Shown piece by piece: positions 6,421 to 15,090 of a DNA stretch of 34,233 nt. The DNA lies in NCBI GenBank assembly GCA_024399575.1, contig JAKSNT010000015.1, positions 1-34,233 on the forward strand, given 5' to 3'. The notes under the pieces are model-generated. The model ran no database searches, was not told the DNA's origin, and saw nothing but the letters and a program-made list of their open reading frames with translations. The position numbers and the translations under genes are program-made. The stretch's first letter is position 1. Every line of letters begins with the position of its first letter. The DNA is from Paludibacteraceae bacterium. Its GTDB lineage: Bacteria; Bacteroidota; Bacteroidia; Bacteroidales; Paludibacteraceae.

Positions 6421-9387
6421 TTAAATTACACGTTCTACGTAATCGTCGTTGGCATAGTATATGTATCCTTCGACGTTGTACCCCATGTTGAGGTAGGCTT
6501 GGCAATAGGTTGAAACCTGATGGTTATATCTGTCGTTGCGTTCGCCAAATTTATAGTCTATAATAATAGCCTGGTTGCCTATAATGTTGACGCGGTCAGG
6601 ACGAATTACCTGTCCATCGTGCAATATGTCACGTTCTATATATACCGTGTATTCAGGGGCGAACCAGCCGTGGGTGCTGACTTTTGCAAACATATTGCTG
6701 AGGACAGCTGTTTCGTCAGCCTTGATGTCGCCATCTGTCACCATTTGCCGCAGCGCACTGTCAACGTCGTTGACAGTCTTGATAAGGCTCAGGAACTTGT
6801 GGCAGACTATTCCGTATGTCTGCTCTGTAGTTGGCTGATAATTTATTTTTAACGGTATGTTTACATCGGTTGCACCTGTCTCCAGGAATTGTGGTATTTC
6901 AGTTGATTGGATAGCTTCGTGAGTTTCGTCTTGTACGTCTGCCATTTCTGCAGGCGATGCACCGAGAATGTCCATCAGCAATGTCGTGACTGAGAAGGAG
7001 CGGCAGCGGATATCTTTCTTTGCTTCTGATTTTGCATCTGGGATATGTATCTGTGCTATGACGTGAAGGTCGATTTTTGCACGCGTCGTAGCTACGTACA
7101 AGGTGTTGACGTTGTCGATGCAACAATTGATGTATTCTTTGCGGTGATACTCTTCGTAATCTGAATCAAGACAAGCCTTGCTGTTAATATCGATGGCTAT
7201 TGCCGGCAGGTTGTTCGGAGTGTAGGGTGTATCGATGAATGTGTATTTCTCTACATCATATCCATGGTCCTTGATTCCGCATTTCCACGAATTTTCAGCC
7301 ATAAGCAGGATGACGTGATCAAACTGTAATCCCTTGGAACTGTGTATGGTGATTATGCGTACTGCATTTGCGTCCTCGGGAAGTGGTATATTAATGAGCG
7401 ATGAATGAGTTTCCCAGAAGCCGAGAAAGCGGATGAGTGAAGGTTCGTTCTGTGTGGCGAAACGACGTATGGTGTCATGCAACGTGTCGAGAGCCTGGCG
7501 GTTGTCAGCATTTGCACCTTCGGCAAGATGGAACTTGCGGGCAACGTATGGCACTATCTCGGTGAGCGGTATGGCAATGAGGGGGAGAATGTTTTCGTCT
7601 GTCGTAAGTGCAGAAATGCCAAGACTGTTTGCATAGTGGATAAGTAAATGCTGGTACAATTCTGAATTAGAATGCGTCAAACGGTTCATTATTGAAATGA
7701 CGAACTGCACTGCAGGATTTGTGTCTATTCTCAATGATTCGGAAGAATAGAAAGGAATGCCAGCTCTGATCAGACGCTTTGCTACAAGTGACGCTTCGTA
7801 TTTTTTGCGTACCAGCACAGCACGTGTGCCCCCACATAGACTGTATTCACAAAGAAGCTGGGCTGTCCTGTCGAGAGCTGTATCGTAGAACGATTTGTTG
7901 TCGCTGTCGTGAAATTCGTACGAGACACTGCCCCCTGTCTTTATCTCTTCCGGCTTTTCCTGAATCATGTCATTGTATAGGGATGCAATGTCACTGGTCT
8001 TGCCAGTGCGTCTGCTCACCTCAGAGTCAATTTTGGGAATGAGCTTAGAGTACAGCATGTTGTTGAACTCGATGATTTCGGCACAACTTCGGCGATTGAT
8101 GTTGAGAGGACGAGTATCGATATAGCCTTCGAACTGACGTTCGATGTCGTTGCTGAGAATGTTCCAATCGCCATTGCGCCAGCGATATATGCTCTGCTTG
8201 ACATCTCCTACTATCAGCGATTCCTTTCCACGCGCATTAGTCTCAGTCAGCAGTGGCATAATGTTGTTCCATTGGGTGCGCGAAGTGTCCTGAAATTCGT
8301 CAATCATGTAATGGTCGGTGGTTACCCCGACACGCTCATAGATGAACGGTGTGTCGCAGCTGTCGATTATCGTCGATATGAGGTGAGTTGCTGTAGAAAT
8401 CAGTATAGAGTCATTCTCTTGACAGACCTGTTCCATTTCTCTGCGAATGCGCGACACTATGCCTGTAATGTTTATATATTTCAGTGTGACGGACAGGGTG
8501 TTGCGTTGCTTTTTCAACCTGTTTATGACGTTAGCACAGTCATTCAGACGGTCGATTTCTGACTCCGACCCTTTGCCCTTGTTGAACCAGTTGCGCTCGT
8601 CATCAGATTTCGAAAATACCGATGCCCCGATGTTTCGTTTCTCGGTTATTGATTTCGTAGTTGTCCGGTTTATGCCTTCTGAAGAGTTGATGAGCGCAAT
8701 GAGCGTGTCTAACTGATTGCTGATCTCTGCATCAAGCACTTTTATCTTTGTATTGATGCTTTCCTGTTCGTTTTCTACTGTGCTGAAGTCGGCTTTCTTG
8801 CTTTCCTGCAGGTTCAGATACTCTTCAGACAATATGATTTTTGATATTTTCAGCAGGAAATCGCGTATGTTCCAGTTGGCACCTCGCTCCATGTTCTCGT
8901 TAGATATTCTAATGAGATACCTAAGCAAAGGTTTGTTCGCTTTGTCAGTATTCAGCGAGGCGAGTATGTTGTCAACTGCCTGTTCCCGGATAGACATGTC
9001 ATCGAGTTCGATAGCAGGCACAGTGTCTATGCCGAGGTCGCGAGTGAACGAACGGATTATCTGAGCGAAGAAACTGTCGATGGTCGAAATGCGGAACATG
9101 GAGTAGTCGTTCAGTATGTCTCCGAGCAGATGCTGGCAGACATCAGCCAGTTCTGACTCTGACTTTGCAAGTTCGAAAAGTCTGCGGACAATACGTTCCT
9201 TCATCTCGTTTGTCGAGTTGTTTGTAAACGTAATGGCGAGCAGAGTGCGGTGAACGTTGGGATGCCATGCTGAAAATGTTTTCATACTTACATAGTCAGC
9301 CTGTGCGCCTATTAGCAAGTTGATATATTCTTCTACCAGCGAATAGGTCTTGCCAGACCCTGCAGATGCCTTCAGTACCTTAATCAT
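6421..9387 (-). CDS. AddA-like UvrD/Rep-family helicase-nuclease
   Basis: 988-residue superfamily 1A helicase fused to a PD-(D/E)XK nuclease, the arrangement of AddA and RecB-type subunits that process double-strand breaks for recombination. Visible motifs in order: Walker A A-G-S-G-K-T (9-14); motif Ia TFTNNSTNEMKERI (53-66); STIDSFF (101-107); Walker B DEFQDT (363-368); motif III GDVKQSIYRWR (394-404); motif V ITIHSSKGLQFD (679-690); motif VI LYVATTRAK (763-771). The nuclease domain follows, with GIVCHKF (His863), RPD (Asp931), IIDYK (Asp944, Lys946) and QVSTY (Gln957), so both activities look intact. The start is 6 bases after the CLC gene stop. The usual partner AddB is not adjacent. Confidence 0.88.
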   Translation of the reverse strand: MIKVLKASAGSGKTYSLVEEYINLLIGAQADYVSMKTFSAWHPNVHRTLLAITFTNNSTNEMKERIVRRLFELAKSESELADVCQHLLGDILNDYSMFRISTIDSFFAQIIRSFTRDLGIDTVPAIELDDMSIREQAVDNILASLNTDKANKPLLRYLIRISNENMERGANWNIRDFLLKISKIILSEEYLNLQESKKADFSTVENEQESINTKIKVLDAEISNQLDTLIALINSSEGINRTTTKSITEKRNIGASVFSKSDDERNWFNKGKGSESEIDRLNDCANVINRLKKQRNTLSVTLKYINITGIVSRIRREMEQVCQENDSILISTATHLISTIIDSCDTPFIYERVGVTTDHYMIDEFQDTSRTQWNNIMPLLTETNARGKESLIVGDVKQSIYRWRNGDWNILSNDIERQFEGYIDTRPLNINRRSCAEIIEFNNMLYSKLIPKIDSEVSRRTGKTSDIASLYNDMIQEKPEEIKTGGSVSYEFHDSDNKSFYDTALDRTAQLLCEYSLCGGTRAVLVRKKYEASLVAKRLIRAGIPFYSSESLRIDTNPAVQFVISIMNRLTHSNSELYQHLLIHYANSLGISALTTDENILPLIAIPLTEIVPYVARKFHLAEGANADNRQALDTLHDTIRRFATQNEPSLIRFLGFWETHSSLINIPLPEDANAVRIITIHSSKGLQFDHVILLMAENSWKCGIKDHGYDVEKYTFIDTPYTPNNLPAIAIDINSKACLDSDYEEYHRKEYINCCIDNVNTLYVATTRAKIDLHVIAQIHIPDAKSEAKKDIRCRSFSVTTLLMDILGASPAEMADVQDETHEAIQSTEIPQFLETGATDVNIPLKINYQPTTEQTYGIVCHKFLSLIKTVNDVDSALRQMVTDGDIKADETAVLSNMFAKVSTHGWFAPEYTVYIERDILHDGQVIRPDRVNIIGNQAIIIDYKFGERNDRYNHQVSTYCQAYLNMGYNVEGYIYYANDDYVERVI

Positions 9388-9393
9388 ATATCA

Positions 9394-11157
9394 TCACTCT
9401 TCTGAGAAATTCACAAGAACGTTTCTGTATATATTGAATATTTTCGATTTAGATACGAAACCAACGTATGCTCCCTTGTCATCAACTACAGGAAGATTCC
9501 AAGCCCCTGACTGTTCGAAAATGTCCATCACGCGATCCATCGACATATCGACATTGATTTTTGCAGGCGGGATCGACATGAGTTTATAGACCGTGAAGCG
9601 GTCGTAGAGTCGCGGCTGGAACATGATGTTGCGCACCTCGTCGAGGAACACTATGCCGACGAGTTTGTTGGTATAGTGTTCGACAACAGGGAATATGTTG
9701 CGGTGAGACTGCGATATGACTTTGACAAGTTCGCCGAGATTCATTTCAGGACTGACGGTAAGAAAATCCTTTTCAATCACGTTATCCATCTTCATGAGCG
9801 TAAGGACAGCACGGTCCTTATGGTGTGTGAGCAGTTCTCCTTTCTGCGCAAGTCGCATGGCATAAAGAGAGTGAGGTTCGAATATGATTATTGTGATATA
9901 GGCTATGGTTGAAGTTATCATCAGCGTCATGAAAAGGTCGTAGCCACCAGTGAGTTCGGCAATGAGGAAGATGCCTGTCAGCGGTGCATGCATTACAGCA
10001 CTCATCAGCCCAGCCATTCCTGCAAGTGCAAAATTTTGGTGTGGCATGTCGAAACCCAATATGCAGAACACCTCAGCTACAATAAAACCAGTCAGACATC
10101 CAACGAAAAGCGATGGTGCAAACACACCTCCTGTGCCTCCTGCACCATTGGTGGCTGCTGTGGCAAATATCTTGAAAAATACTATAAGTCCAAGATATAC
10201 AATAATCCCCCAACTTTCGCTTTTGTAGTTGCGAAAGATTGATTGTGCGAATGTGTCGTCTGAATTGTTGGCGAGAAGCGATATTATAGTGTCGTAGCCT
10301 TCACCATAAAGTGGAGGGAAAAGGAAGATGAGTCCTCCGAGCATGAGTCCTCCTATGATAAGTTTGATTTGCGGAGATTTCAGACGTTTGAAGATTCCTT
10401 CGAGGAAATTCATTCCACGGGTGAAATAGAGAGCTACCAGACCGCATACTATGCCTAATATGATAATATAAGGTACGCGCGCAAGCGAGAAAGATTTGTA
10501 GTCTGAAAAAGCGAACATATAGTCAGATCCAGAGAAGAAGTAGGATAGGGAAGTGGCTGTCACTGAGGTGATGAGCAGAGGAATTATTGAACTCATAGTG
10601 AAGTCGATGAGTAGGACTTCCATAACAAATGTCACTCCGGCAATAGGAGCCTTGAATATTCCGCCTATTGCACCTGCTGCTCCACAACCTACGAGGAGCA
10701 TGAGCGTATGTTGGTCCATGCGGAACGCTTTGCCAAGGTTTGAACCTATAGCCGAGCCTGTGAGCACCATTGGTGCCTCAGCTCCGACTGATCCCCCGAA
10801 ACCTATGGTTATGGCAGAGGCTATCACCGAGGAATAGCAGTTGTGCACCTTGATGATAGCCTTGTGCTGGGAAATGGCATATAGTATCTTGGTTACTCCA
10901 TGTGATATGTCGTCACGCACAATGCGACGCACAAAAAACGATGCAATGGCTATGCCGATTGCCGGAAAAATAAGATACCAATAGTTTATTTCGTTGTTCG
11001 TAAGTTGTGTTACAAAGGTTTGTATAAGGTGAATAATGCTTTTAAGTAAATATGCTGCGAGCGCACAACCTACACCGGTTATGAGCGACAGGATATAAAT
11101 GAATTTCTGATTGCTGATGTGTTTGGCACGCCAATCAAGAAAATTGGTAAAGTTCAT
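9394..11157 (-). CDS. CLC-family chloride channel/transporter with two CBS domains
   Basis: 587-residue integral membrane protein of the CLC family. The anion-path motifs are present: SHGVT (85-89, equivalent to GSGIP of E. coli ClcA, with His for Ser107), GAEAP (125-129, equivalent to GREGP, keeping the gating glutamate as Glu127) and GGVFAP. The proton-glutamate position of ClcA (Glu203) aligns with Val181 in FVMEV, as in CLC channels rather than exchangers. A tyrosine in HSLYAMRL fits ClcA Tyr445. The cytosolic tail carries two CBS domains (roughly 455-580), which bind adenine nucleotides in other CLC proteins. The ATG overlaps the stop of the preceding yqeY-like gene by one base (TAATG), indicating translational coupling. 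Whether it is a channel, chloride exchanger or fluoride-type protein cannot be fixed by sequence alone. Confidence 0.92.
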   Translation of the reverse strand: MNFTNFLDWRAKHISNQKFIYILSLITGVGCALAAYLLKSIIHLIQTFVTQLTNNEINYWYLIFPAIGIAIASFFVRRIVRDDISHGVTKILYAISQHKAIIKVHNCYSSVIASAITIGFGGSVGAEAPMVLTGSAIGSNLGKAFRMDQHTLMLLVGCGAAGAIGGIFKAPIAGVTFVMEVLLIDFTMSSIIPLLITSVTATSLSYFFSGSDYMFAFSDYKSFSLARVPYIIILGIVCGLVALYFTRGMNFLEGIFKRLKSPQIKLIIGGLMLGGLIFLFPPLYGEGYDTIISLLANNSDDTFAQSIFRNYKSESWGIIVYLGLIVFFKIFATAATNGAGGTGGVFAPSLFVGCLTGFIVAEVFCILGFDMPHQNFALAGMAGLMSAVMHAPLTGIFLIAELTGGYDLFMTLMITSTIAYITIIIFEPHSLYAMRLAQKGELLTHHKDRAVLTLMKMDNVIEKDFLTVSPEMNLGELVKVISQSHRNIFPVVEHYTNKLVGIVFLDEVRNIMFQPRLYDRFTVYKLMSIPPAKINVDMSMDRVMDIFEQSGAWNLPVVDDKGAYVGFVSKSKIFNIYRNVLVNFSEE

Positions 11158-11609
11158 TATTCAGACAACACCTTTTTAACTATTGTAGATATGATGCGAC
11201 CTTCGGCACGACCTGCAAGTTGCTTGGTGACATTGCCCATGAGTTTGCCCATGTCGGTCATTGCCTTTGCTCCAATTTTTTCTGCAGTCTCGCGAACAAC
11301 ACGCTCGATTTCTATTTCTGACATCATTTCAGGAAGAAACCGCTTGTAAACATCAATCTGTCCCTGATATTCGTCAATGAGATCCTGACGGTTCTGCTGG
11401 CGAAACATGTCAATGGCGTCTTCGCCTTGTTTTTTCATTTTCTGGATGATTTTTATGGCGAGTTCATCGGTCACTTCGCCATTTGCTTCCTTTGATGTTT
11501 TAGCTTCGAGGAGCTCTTTCTTTATATTGCGCAGTGCATCGAGTTCTGCGTGATTTCTGGCGAGCATCGCTTTTTTGATGCCTTCGCTTACTTGGTCAAA
11601 TATATTCAT
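11157..11609 (-). CDS. GatB/YqeY domain-containing protein
   Basis: 150 residues starting MNIFDQVSEGIKKAML. It is a single YqeY/Asn-Gln amidotransferase-like helical domain, with the family pattern R-N-I-K-K-E-L (family form L-R-x-[IL]-x-[AS]) near the N-terminus and the C-terminal block G-K-L-M-G-N-V-T-K-Q-L-A-G-R-A-E-G-R. The domain resembles the tail of GatB that contacts tRNA, but free-standing copies have no settled function. The open frame reaches 11669, but that extension overlaps the upstream regulator gene; the ATG at 11609 gives the usual family length and lies 5 bases after that gene's stop. Its stop overlaps the CLC start. Confidence 0.88.
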   Translation of the reverse strand: MNIFDQVSEGIKKAMLARNHAELDALRNIKKELLEAKTSKEANGEVTDELAIKIIQKMKKQGEDAIDMFRQQNRQDLIDEYQGQIDVYKRFLPEMMSEIEIERVVRETAEKIGAKAMTDMGKLMGNVTKQLAGRAEGRIISTIVKKVLSE

Positions 11610-11614
11610 GACAG

Positions 11615-12220
11615 TTAATTTACATTGTGAAGTTTTACATGATGTTTGGCTTCCTGTTCGTTTATCCATTTTTCCAATTTTGCAGTCATTACTGTATGGA
11701 TCACTATGTTCGCACTTCCATCGATTTCGTACTGTTCTATCTTCTGGGTAGGGTGGATAGGCCGTTTGATTATTTTGTCAACCATATCTTCGCATATCCA
11801 GAGGCGTATGTCCTGAGTTTCCAGAACAGAACCAGGCAAATGTCTGGAAGGACGAGGAAGTCCGAAAGCAGCTGCAATCTTGTCGTGAAGACGCAGGATG
11901 TCGTTTTCAAAAACGTGCATTTCATTAAATCGTGTGTATTGGCGAATATCAGTCAACAATTCAGCAATATGCTGTTTGTCGTCTGCGCACAATATGTGCT
12001 CGGCGAGATTGTAGTTTTTGTCGCGGTATGTATAAAATTTCTTATCTACAACCATGATTTTGGCTCCAAAGCGTTTTCTCAGGGTTTCGAGATCAGCCTG
12101 TACAGAACGTTTTGAGTTCTGCATAGCCTCGCCGCATTGGTCAATGAGGTCCTGAAGCGACCATTGACGGTTTTCGTCATGAAGACAGCGGTCGATTATG
12201 AAAAGACGTTCGATGTTCAT
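11615..12220 (-). CDS. Short WYL-type transcriptional regulator (HTH plus C-terminal extension)
   Basis: 201 residues. Residues 1-70 form a winged HTH of the kind found in WYL-domain regulators: RLFIIDRCLHDENRQWSLQD, then a recognition region SKRSVQADLETLRKRFG and the wing KKFYTYRDKNY. A linker helix follows (about 75-130). The C-terminal part (LWICEDMVDKIIKRPIHPTQ, then a Y-E-I-D-G segment) looks like the extension that normally follows the WYL core. The core ligand-sensing WYL domain seems to be missing, and the protein is well short of the roughly 300 or more residues usual for the family. It starts in an ATGA overlap with the transketolase stop, so the two are translationally coupled. Its targets are unknown; feedback on its own operon is a reasonable guess. 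Confidence 0.7.
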   Translation of the reverse strand: MNIERLFIIDRCLHDENRQWSLQDLIDQCGEAMQNSKRSVQADLETLRKRFGAKIMVVDKKFYTYRDKNYNLAEHILCADDKQHIAELLTDIRQYTRFNEMHVFENDILRLHDKIAAAFGLPRPSRHLPGSVLETQDIRLWICEDMVDKIIKRPIHPTQKIEQYEIDGSANIVIHTVMTAKLEKWINEQEAKHHVKLHNVN

Positions 12221-14223
12221 AATGATTTCAAGATATTTTCTGCAACCATTGCCGAAGTAAATCCGAGTTTTTCGTCAAGCACTTTGTATGGTGCTGAGAA
12301 TCCGAATGATTCAAGTCCGTAAACAATGCCATTTGCGCCTACAAGCCCCATGAGGTTGACAGGTAAGCCAGCAGTGAGACCAAAACGGCGTATTCCTTCG
12401 GGAAGTATCTTTTGTTGATACTCAACAGGTTGGCTACGGAATAAGCCTTCGGAAGGGACAGATACAATACGAACACTGTGACCTTTAGTGCGGACAATTT
12501 TTGCAGCCTCAACCAACGATGATACCTCACTGCCCGAAGCTAAGAGTACAATCTCAGGATTAGTATCTTCGCTGACGATATATGCACCGAACTTAGCATT
12601 AGAATATTTTGTGGAGTCAGGCAGATTGGTTATGTTCTGACGCGAAAGGATAATACCTGTAGGGGTTGACATGTTGTCCATCATAAGTCGGTAGCATTCT
12701 GTAGTTTCGCGTGCATCGGCTGGACGGAGTACGAGCATTGAGTTTTCACCAGAATGGTTTTTCATCTTTTCCATGAGACGAATTTGCGCTTCGTGTTCAA
12801 CGGGCTCATGGGTCGGACCATCTTCACCAACCCTGAAAGCATCGTGACTCCAGATGAATTTGACAGGTACTCGCATAAGAGCTGCCATACGAATGGCTGG
12901 TTTCATATAGTCGGAGAATACAAAGAACGTTGCACAAGCAGCTACCACACCGCCATGCAACATCATTCCTATACATAGACATGCCATGGTAAGCTCAGAA
13001 ACTCCTGCCTGAAGGAAGGCACCTGAGAAATCACCTTTGCTGAAAGCTTTAGTTTTTTTGAGGAAACCGTCTGTTTTGTCGGAGTTGCTGAGGTCGGCTG
13101 AAGCTACTATTATGTTTTCAGCCTGTTCAGCCAATATTCCGAGACATGCTGCGGATGCGGCACGTGTAGCAATATCCGGTTTCTGTTCAAGTTTGCTCCA
13201 GTCAATTTGTGGTGCTTGACCAGACATCCATTTTTCGAGTTTCGCAGCCTTTACTTTATGAGTGCGTGCCCAAGCATCCTTGCGTGCGTAACGCTGTGAT
13301 ACAATAGTTTCAAGCTCATGGCGGCGACGGTCGTATATCTCTTTGGTCTCATCGAATATTACAAATGGCTCTTCAGGATTGCCACCGAGTTTGTTTATTG
13401 TGTTCACGTATGCATTGCCACCGAGAGGTGAACCATGGGTGGCAGGACAATTCTCGTATGAGCTGCCATCTTCGCGAAGAGCACCTTTGCCCATAACGGT
13501 ATGACCTATTATTAGTGTAGGACGTTCGCTTTCTGAAATGGCAGAGCGAAGCGCATGGCGGATGTCGCGGACATTATTGCCGTTGATTTCAATGACACGC
13601 CAGCCCCAAGCCTTGTATTTTTTAGCAACATCTTCAGACGAAACTGCATCACACATTGTCGAGAGTTGGACGTTATTCGAGTCGTAGAACATTATGAGAT
13701 TGTTCAGTCCAAGATGTCCTGCGATACGTCCTGCTCCCTGAGAAATTTCCTCTTGTATGCCACCATCGGAAATATATGCATATATCTTCGATTCAAGGAC
13801 GTTGTCCATACGCGCATTGAGGAATTTCGATGCTATGGCAGCACCTACTGCATAAACATGTCCTTGTCCGAGAGGACCAGATGTGTTTTCAATTCCGTGC
13901 ATCAAGTCGCGTTCTGGATGTCCAGGCGTGACAGATCCCCATTGGCGGAAATTGCGGAGGTCATCCATGGTGTATTTTCCTGCACATGCCAACACGGAAT
14001 ATAGCATGGGTGACATGTGACCTGGGTCGAGAAAGAAACGGTCTCTGCCTTCCCACAGAGGCTTTTCAGGATCATAAACTAAAAATTCTGAGAATAGGAC
14101 ATTAATAAAATCAGCACCACCCATTGCTCCTCCTGGGTGACCTGATTTTGCACGTTCGACCATCGAAGCTGCGAGGACACGAATATTGTCGGCGGCACGA
14201 TTCATTTGTTTGACTGAATTCAT
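12217..14223 (-). CDS. tkt: Transketolase
   Basis: 668-residue thiamine-diphosphate enzyme that moves two-carbon ketol units between sugar phosphates in the non-oxidative pentose phosphate pathway. It has the full three-domain length of the family. Visible signatures: K-S-G-H-P-G-G (His29), DPGHMSP, HGIENTSGPLGQG, the ThDP/Mg loop SDGGIQEEISQG, a variant of the GDG...N motif continuing to YDSNN, GVSELTM with the catalytic Glu, and the substrate loop DGPTHEPVEHE. The ThDP loop begins S-D-G rather than the common G-D-G. It is the first gene of a minus-strand operon, with a promoter at 14262-14270, and its stop overlaps the regulator start (ATGA). Confidence 0.95.
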   Translation of the reverse strand: MNSVKQMNRAADNIRVLAASMVERAKSGHPGGAMGGADFINVLFSEFLVYDPEKPLWEGRDRFFLDPGHMSPMLYSVLACAGKYTMDDLRNFRQWGSVTPGHPERDLMHGIENTSGPLGQGHVYAVGAAIASKFLNARMDNVLESKIYAYISDGGIQEEISQGAGRIAGHLGLNNLIMFYDSNNVQLSTMCDAVSSEDVAKKYKAWGWRVIEINGNNVRDIRHALRSAISESERPTLIIGHTVMGKGALREDGSSYENCPATHGSPLGGNAYVNTINKLGGNPEEPFVIFDETKEIYDRRRHELETIVSQRYARKDAWARTHKVKAAKLEKWMSGQAPQIDWSKLEQKPDIATRAASAACLGILAEQAENIIVASADLSNSDKTDGFLKKTKAFSKGDFSGAFLQAGVSELTMACLCIGMMLHGGVVAACATFFVFSDYMKPAIRMAALMRVPVKFIWSHDAFRVGEDGPTHEPVEHEAQIRLMEKMKNHSGENSMLVLRPADARETTECYRLMMDNMSTPTGIILSRQNITNLPDSTKYSNAKFGAYIVSEDTNPEIVLLASGSEVSSLVEAAKIVRTKGHSVRIVSVPSEGLFRSQPVEYQQKILPEGIRRFGLTAGLPVNLMGLVGANGIVYGLESFGFSAPYKVLDEKLGFTSAMVAENILKSL

Positions 14224-14261
14224 ATAACTTGTGTATTTTTATTCATCTACGCAATTACGCT

Positions 14262-14293
14262 GCAAAGTTAGATAAAATATTTTTATCGAAAGC
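14262..14293 (-). promoter_or_regulatory. Promoter for the tkt operon
   Basis: The minus-strand -7 element TAACTTTGC (14270-14262) fits the Bacteroidota consensus well. The -33 side (near 14288-14293, ctttc) is only a partial match. It points away from the plsC promoter, so the two operons are divergent. Confidence 0.6.
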
Positions 14294-14325
14294 ATTTTTT
14301 TTCGAAAAAAAAACATTAAATTTGC
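14294..14325 (+). promoter_or_regulatory. Promoter for the plsC operon, overlapping an A/T palindrome
   Basis: The -7 element TAAATTTGC is at 14317-14325. A T-rich -33 element at 14294-14297 lies 19 bases upstream. The -33 area is the left arm of an 18-bp perfect palindrome of eight T, CG, eight A (14295-14312), which could bend DNA or bind a dimeric protein. Confidence 0.55.
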
Positions 14326-14347
14326 AGCATAATTTGGAATGTAAATC

Positions 14348-15082
14348 ATGAAGCGAAAATTTTCGTTGTTTTGGGTTCTATATTCAGTAGTGATATTCTA
14401 TCCTATTGGATTGATATATACCCTTTTTACTGCATTTGTAACATTGCTGATGGTTGGAGTGAGATTGCCATTCAATATAACTAATGCTTTTGTTGTTTTT
14501 TGGGCGAGATTTATTTGTAATTTGGCTTTTTGTCCTGTCGAAGTAAGAGGTCGAGATAAGATTGATGACTCGAAATCGTATATTTTCTTGTCAAATCATC
14601 AAGGAACAATGGAAATCTTTGCAATATACGGCTATATTGGAAAGCGTTTTTCATGGATAATGAAACAGGAGTTGAGGAAATTTCCATTGGTGGGTGACGC
14701 TTGTGTGGCAGTAGGACATATTTTCATTGACCGTTCGAATAGTATCAAGTCGCACAAGAGCATCATGCAGGCAGAGAAAGTGCTCAGCGAAAACAATAGT
14801 TCGATAGTGATGTTTCCAGAAGGGACAAGAACACGTACAGGCGAAATGGGAAGGTTCAAACGTGGAGCTTTCGCTATGGCGCGTGACCTCAATTTACCAA
14901 TTGTGCCTATTACGATAAACGGTTCGTATGAAGCAAAACCTAAAGGGAGTTTTTGGGTGAAGGGTACTAAAATAGAGCTGGTGTTCCACGAACCAATCGA
15001 GACTACAGACCTCAATGATGAGAATATGGGCGATATGATGAATAAAGTTAAGGAAATTATTGCTTCTGATTTGAAATTATGA
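14348..15082 (+). CDS. 1-acyl-sn-glycerol-3-phosphate acyltransferase (PlsC family)
   Basis: 244-residue membrane-associated acyltransferase that adds the second acyl chain to lysophosphatidate, or a related lyso-lipid, in phospholipid synthesis. One or two N-terminal hydrophobic segments (about 8-40) anchor it. Motif I reads NHQGTME (His84, Glu89), so the canonical H-x4-D is H-x4-E here. Motif III is intact as FPEGTRTRTG (156-165), and a motif-IV-like VPITINGSY follows. It opens a compact plus-strand envelope operon; the next gene begins at or just after its stop. The family is certain; the exact acyl acceptor is not. Confidence 0.88.
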   Translation: MKRKFSLFWVLYSVVIFYPIGLIYTLFTAFVTLLMVGVRLPFNITNAFVVFWARFICNLAFCPVEVRGRDKIDDSKSYIFLSNHQGTMEIFAIYGYIGKRFSWIMKQELRKFPLVGDACVAVGHIFIDRSNSIKSHKSIMQAEKVLSENNSSIVMFPEGTRTRTGEMGRFKRGAFAMARDLNLPIVPITINGSYEAKPKGSFWVKGTKIELVFHEPIETTDLNDENMGDMMNKVKEIIASDLKL

Positions 15083-15090
15083 TTGAGAAT

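Noticed and set aside
11610..11669. Upstream extension of the YqeY-like gene
   Set aside because: It overlaps the end of the regulator gene and has no homology to the family; ATG 11609 gives the normal length.
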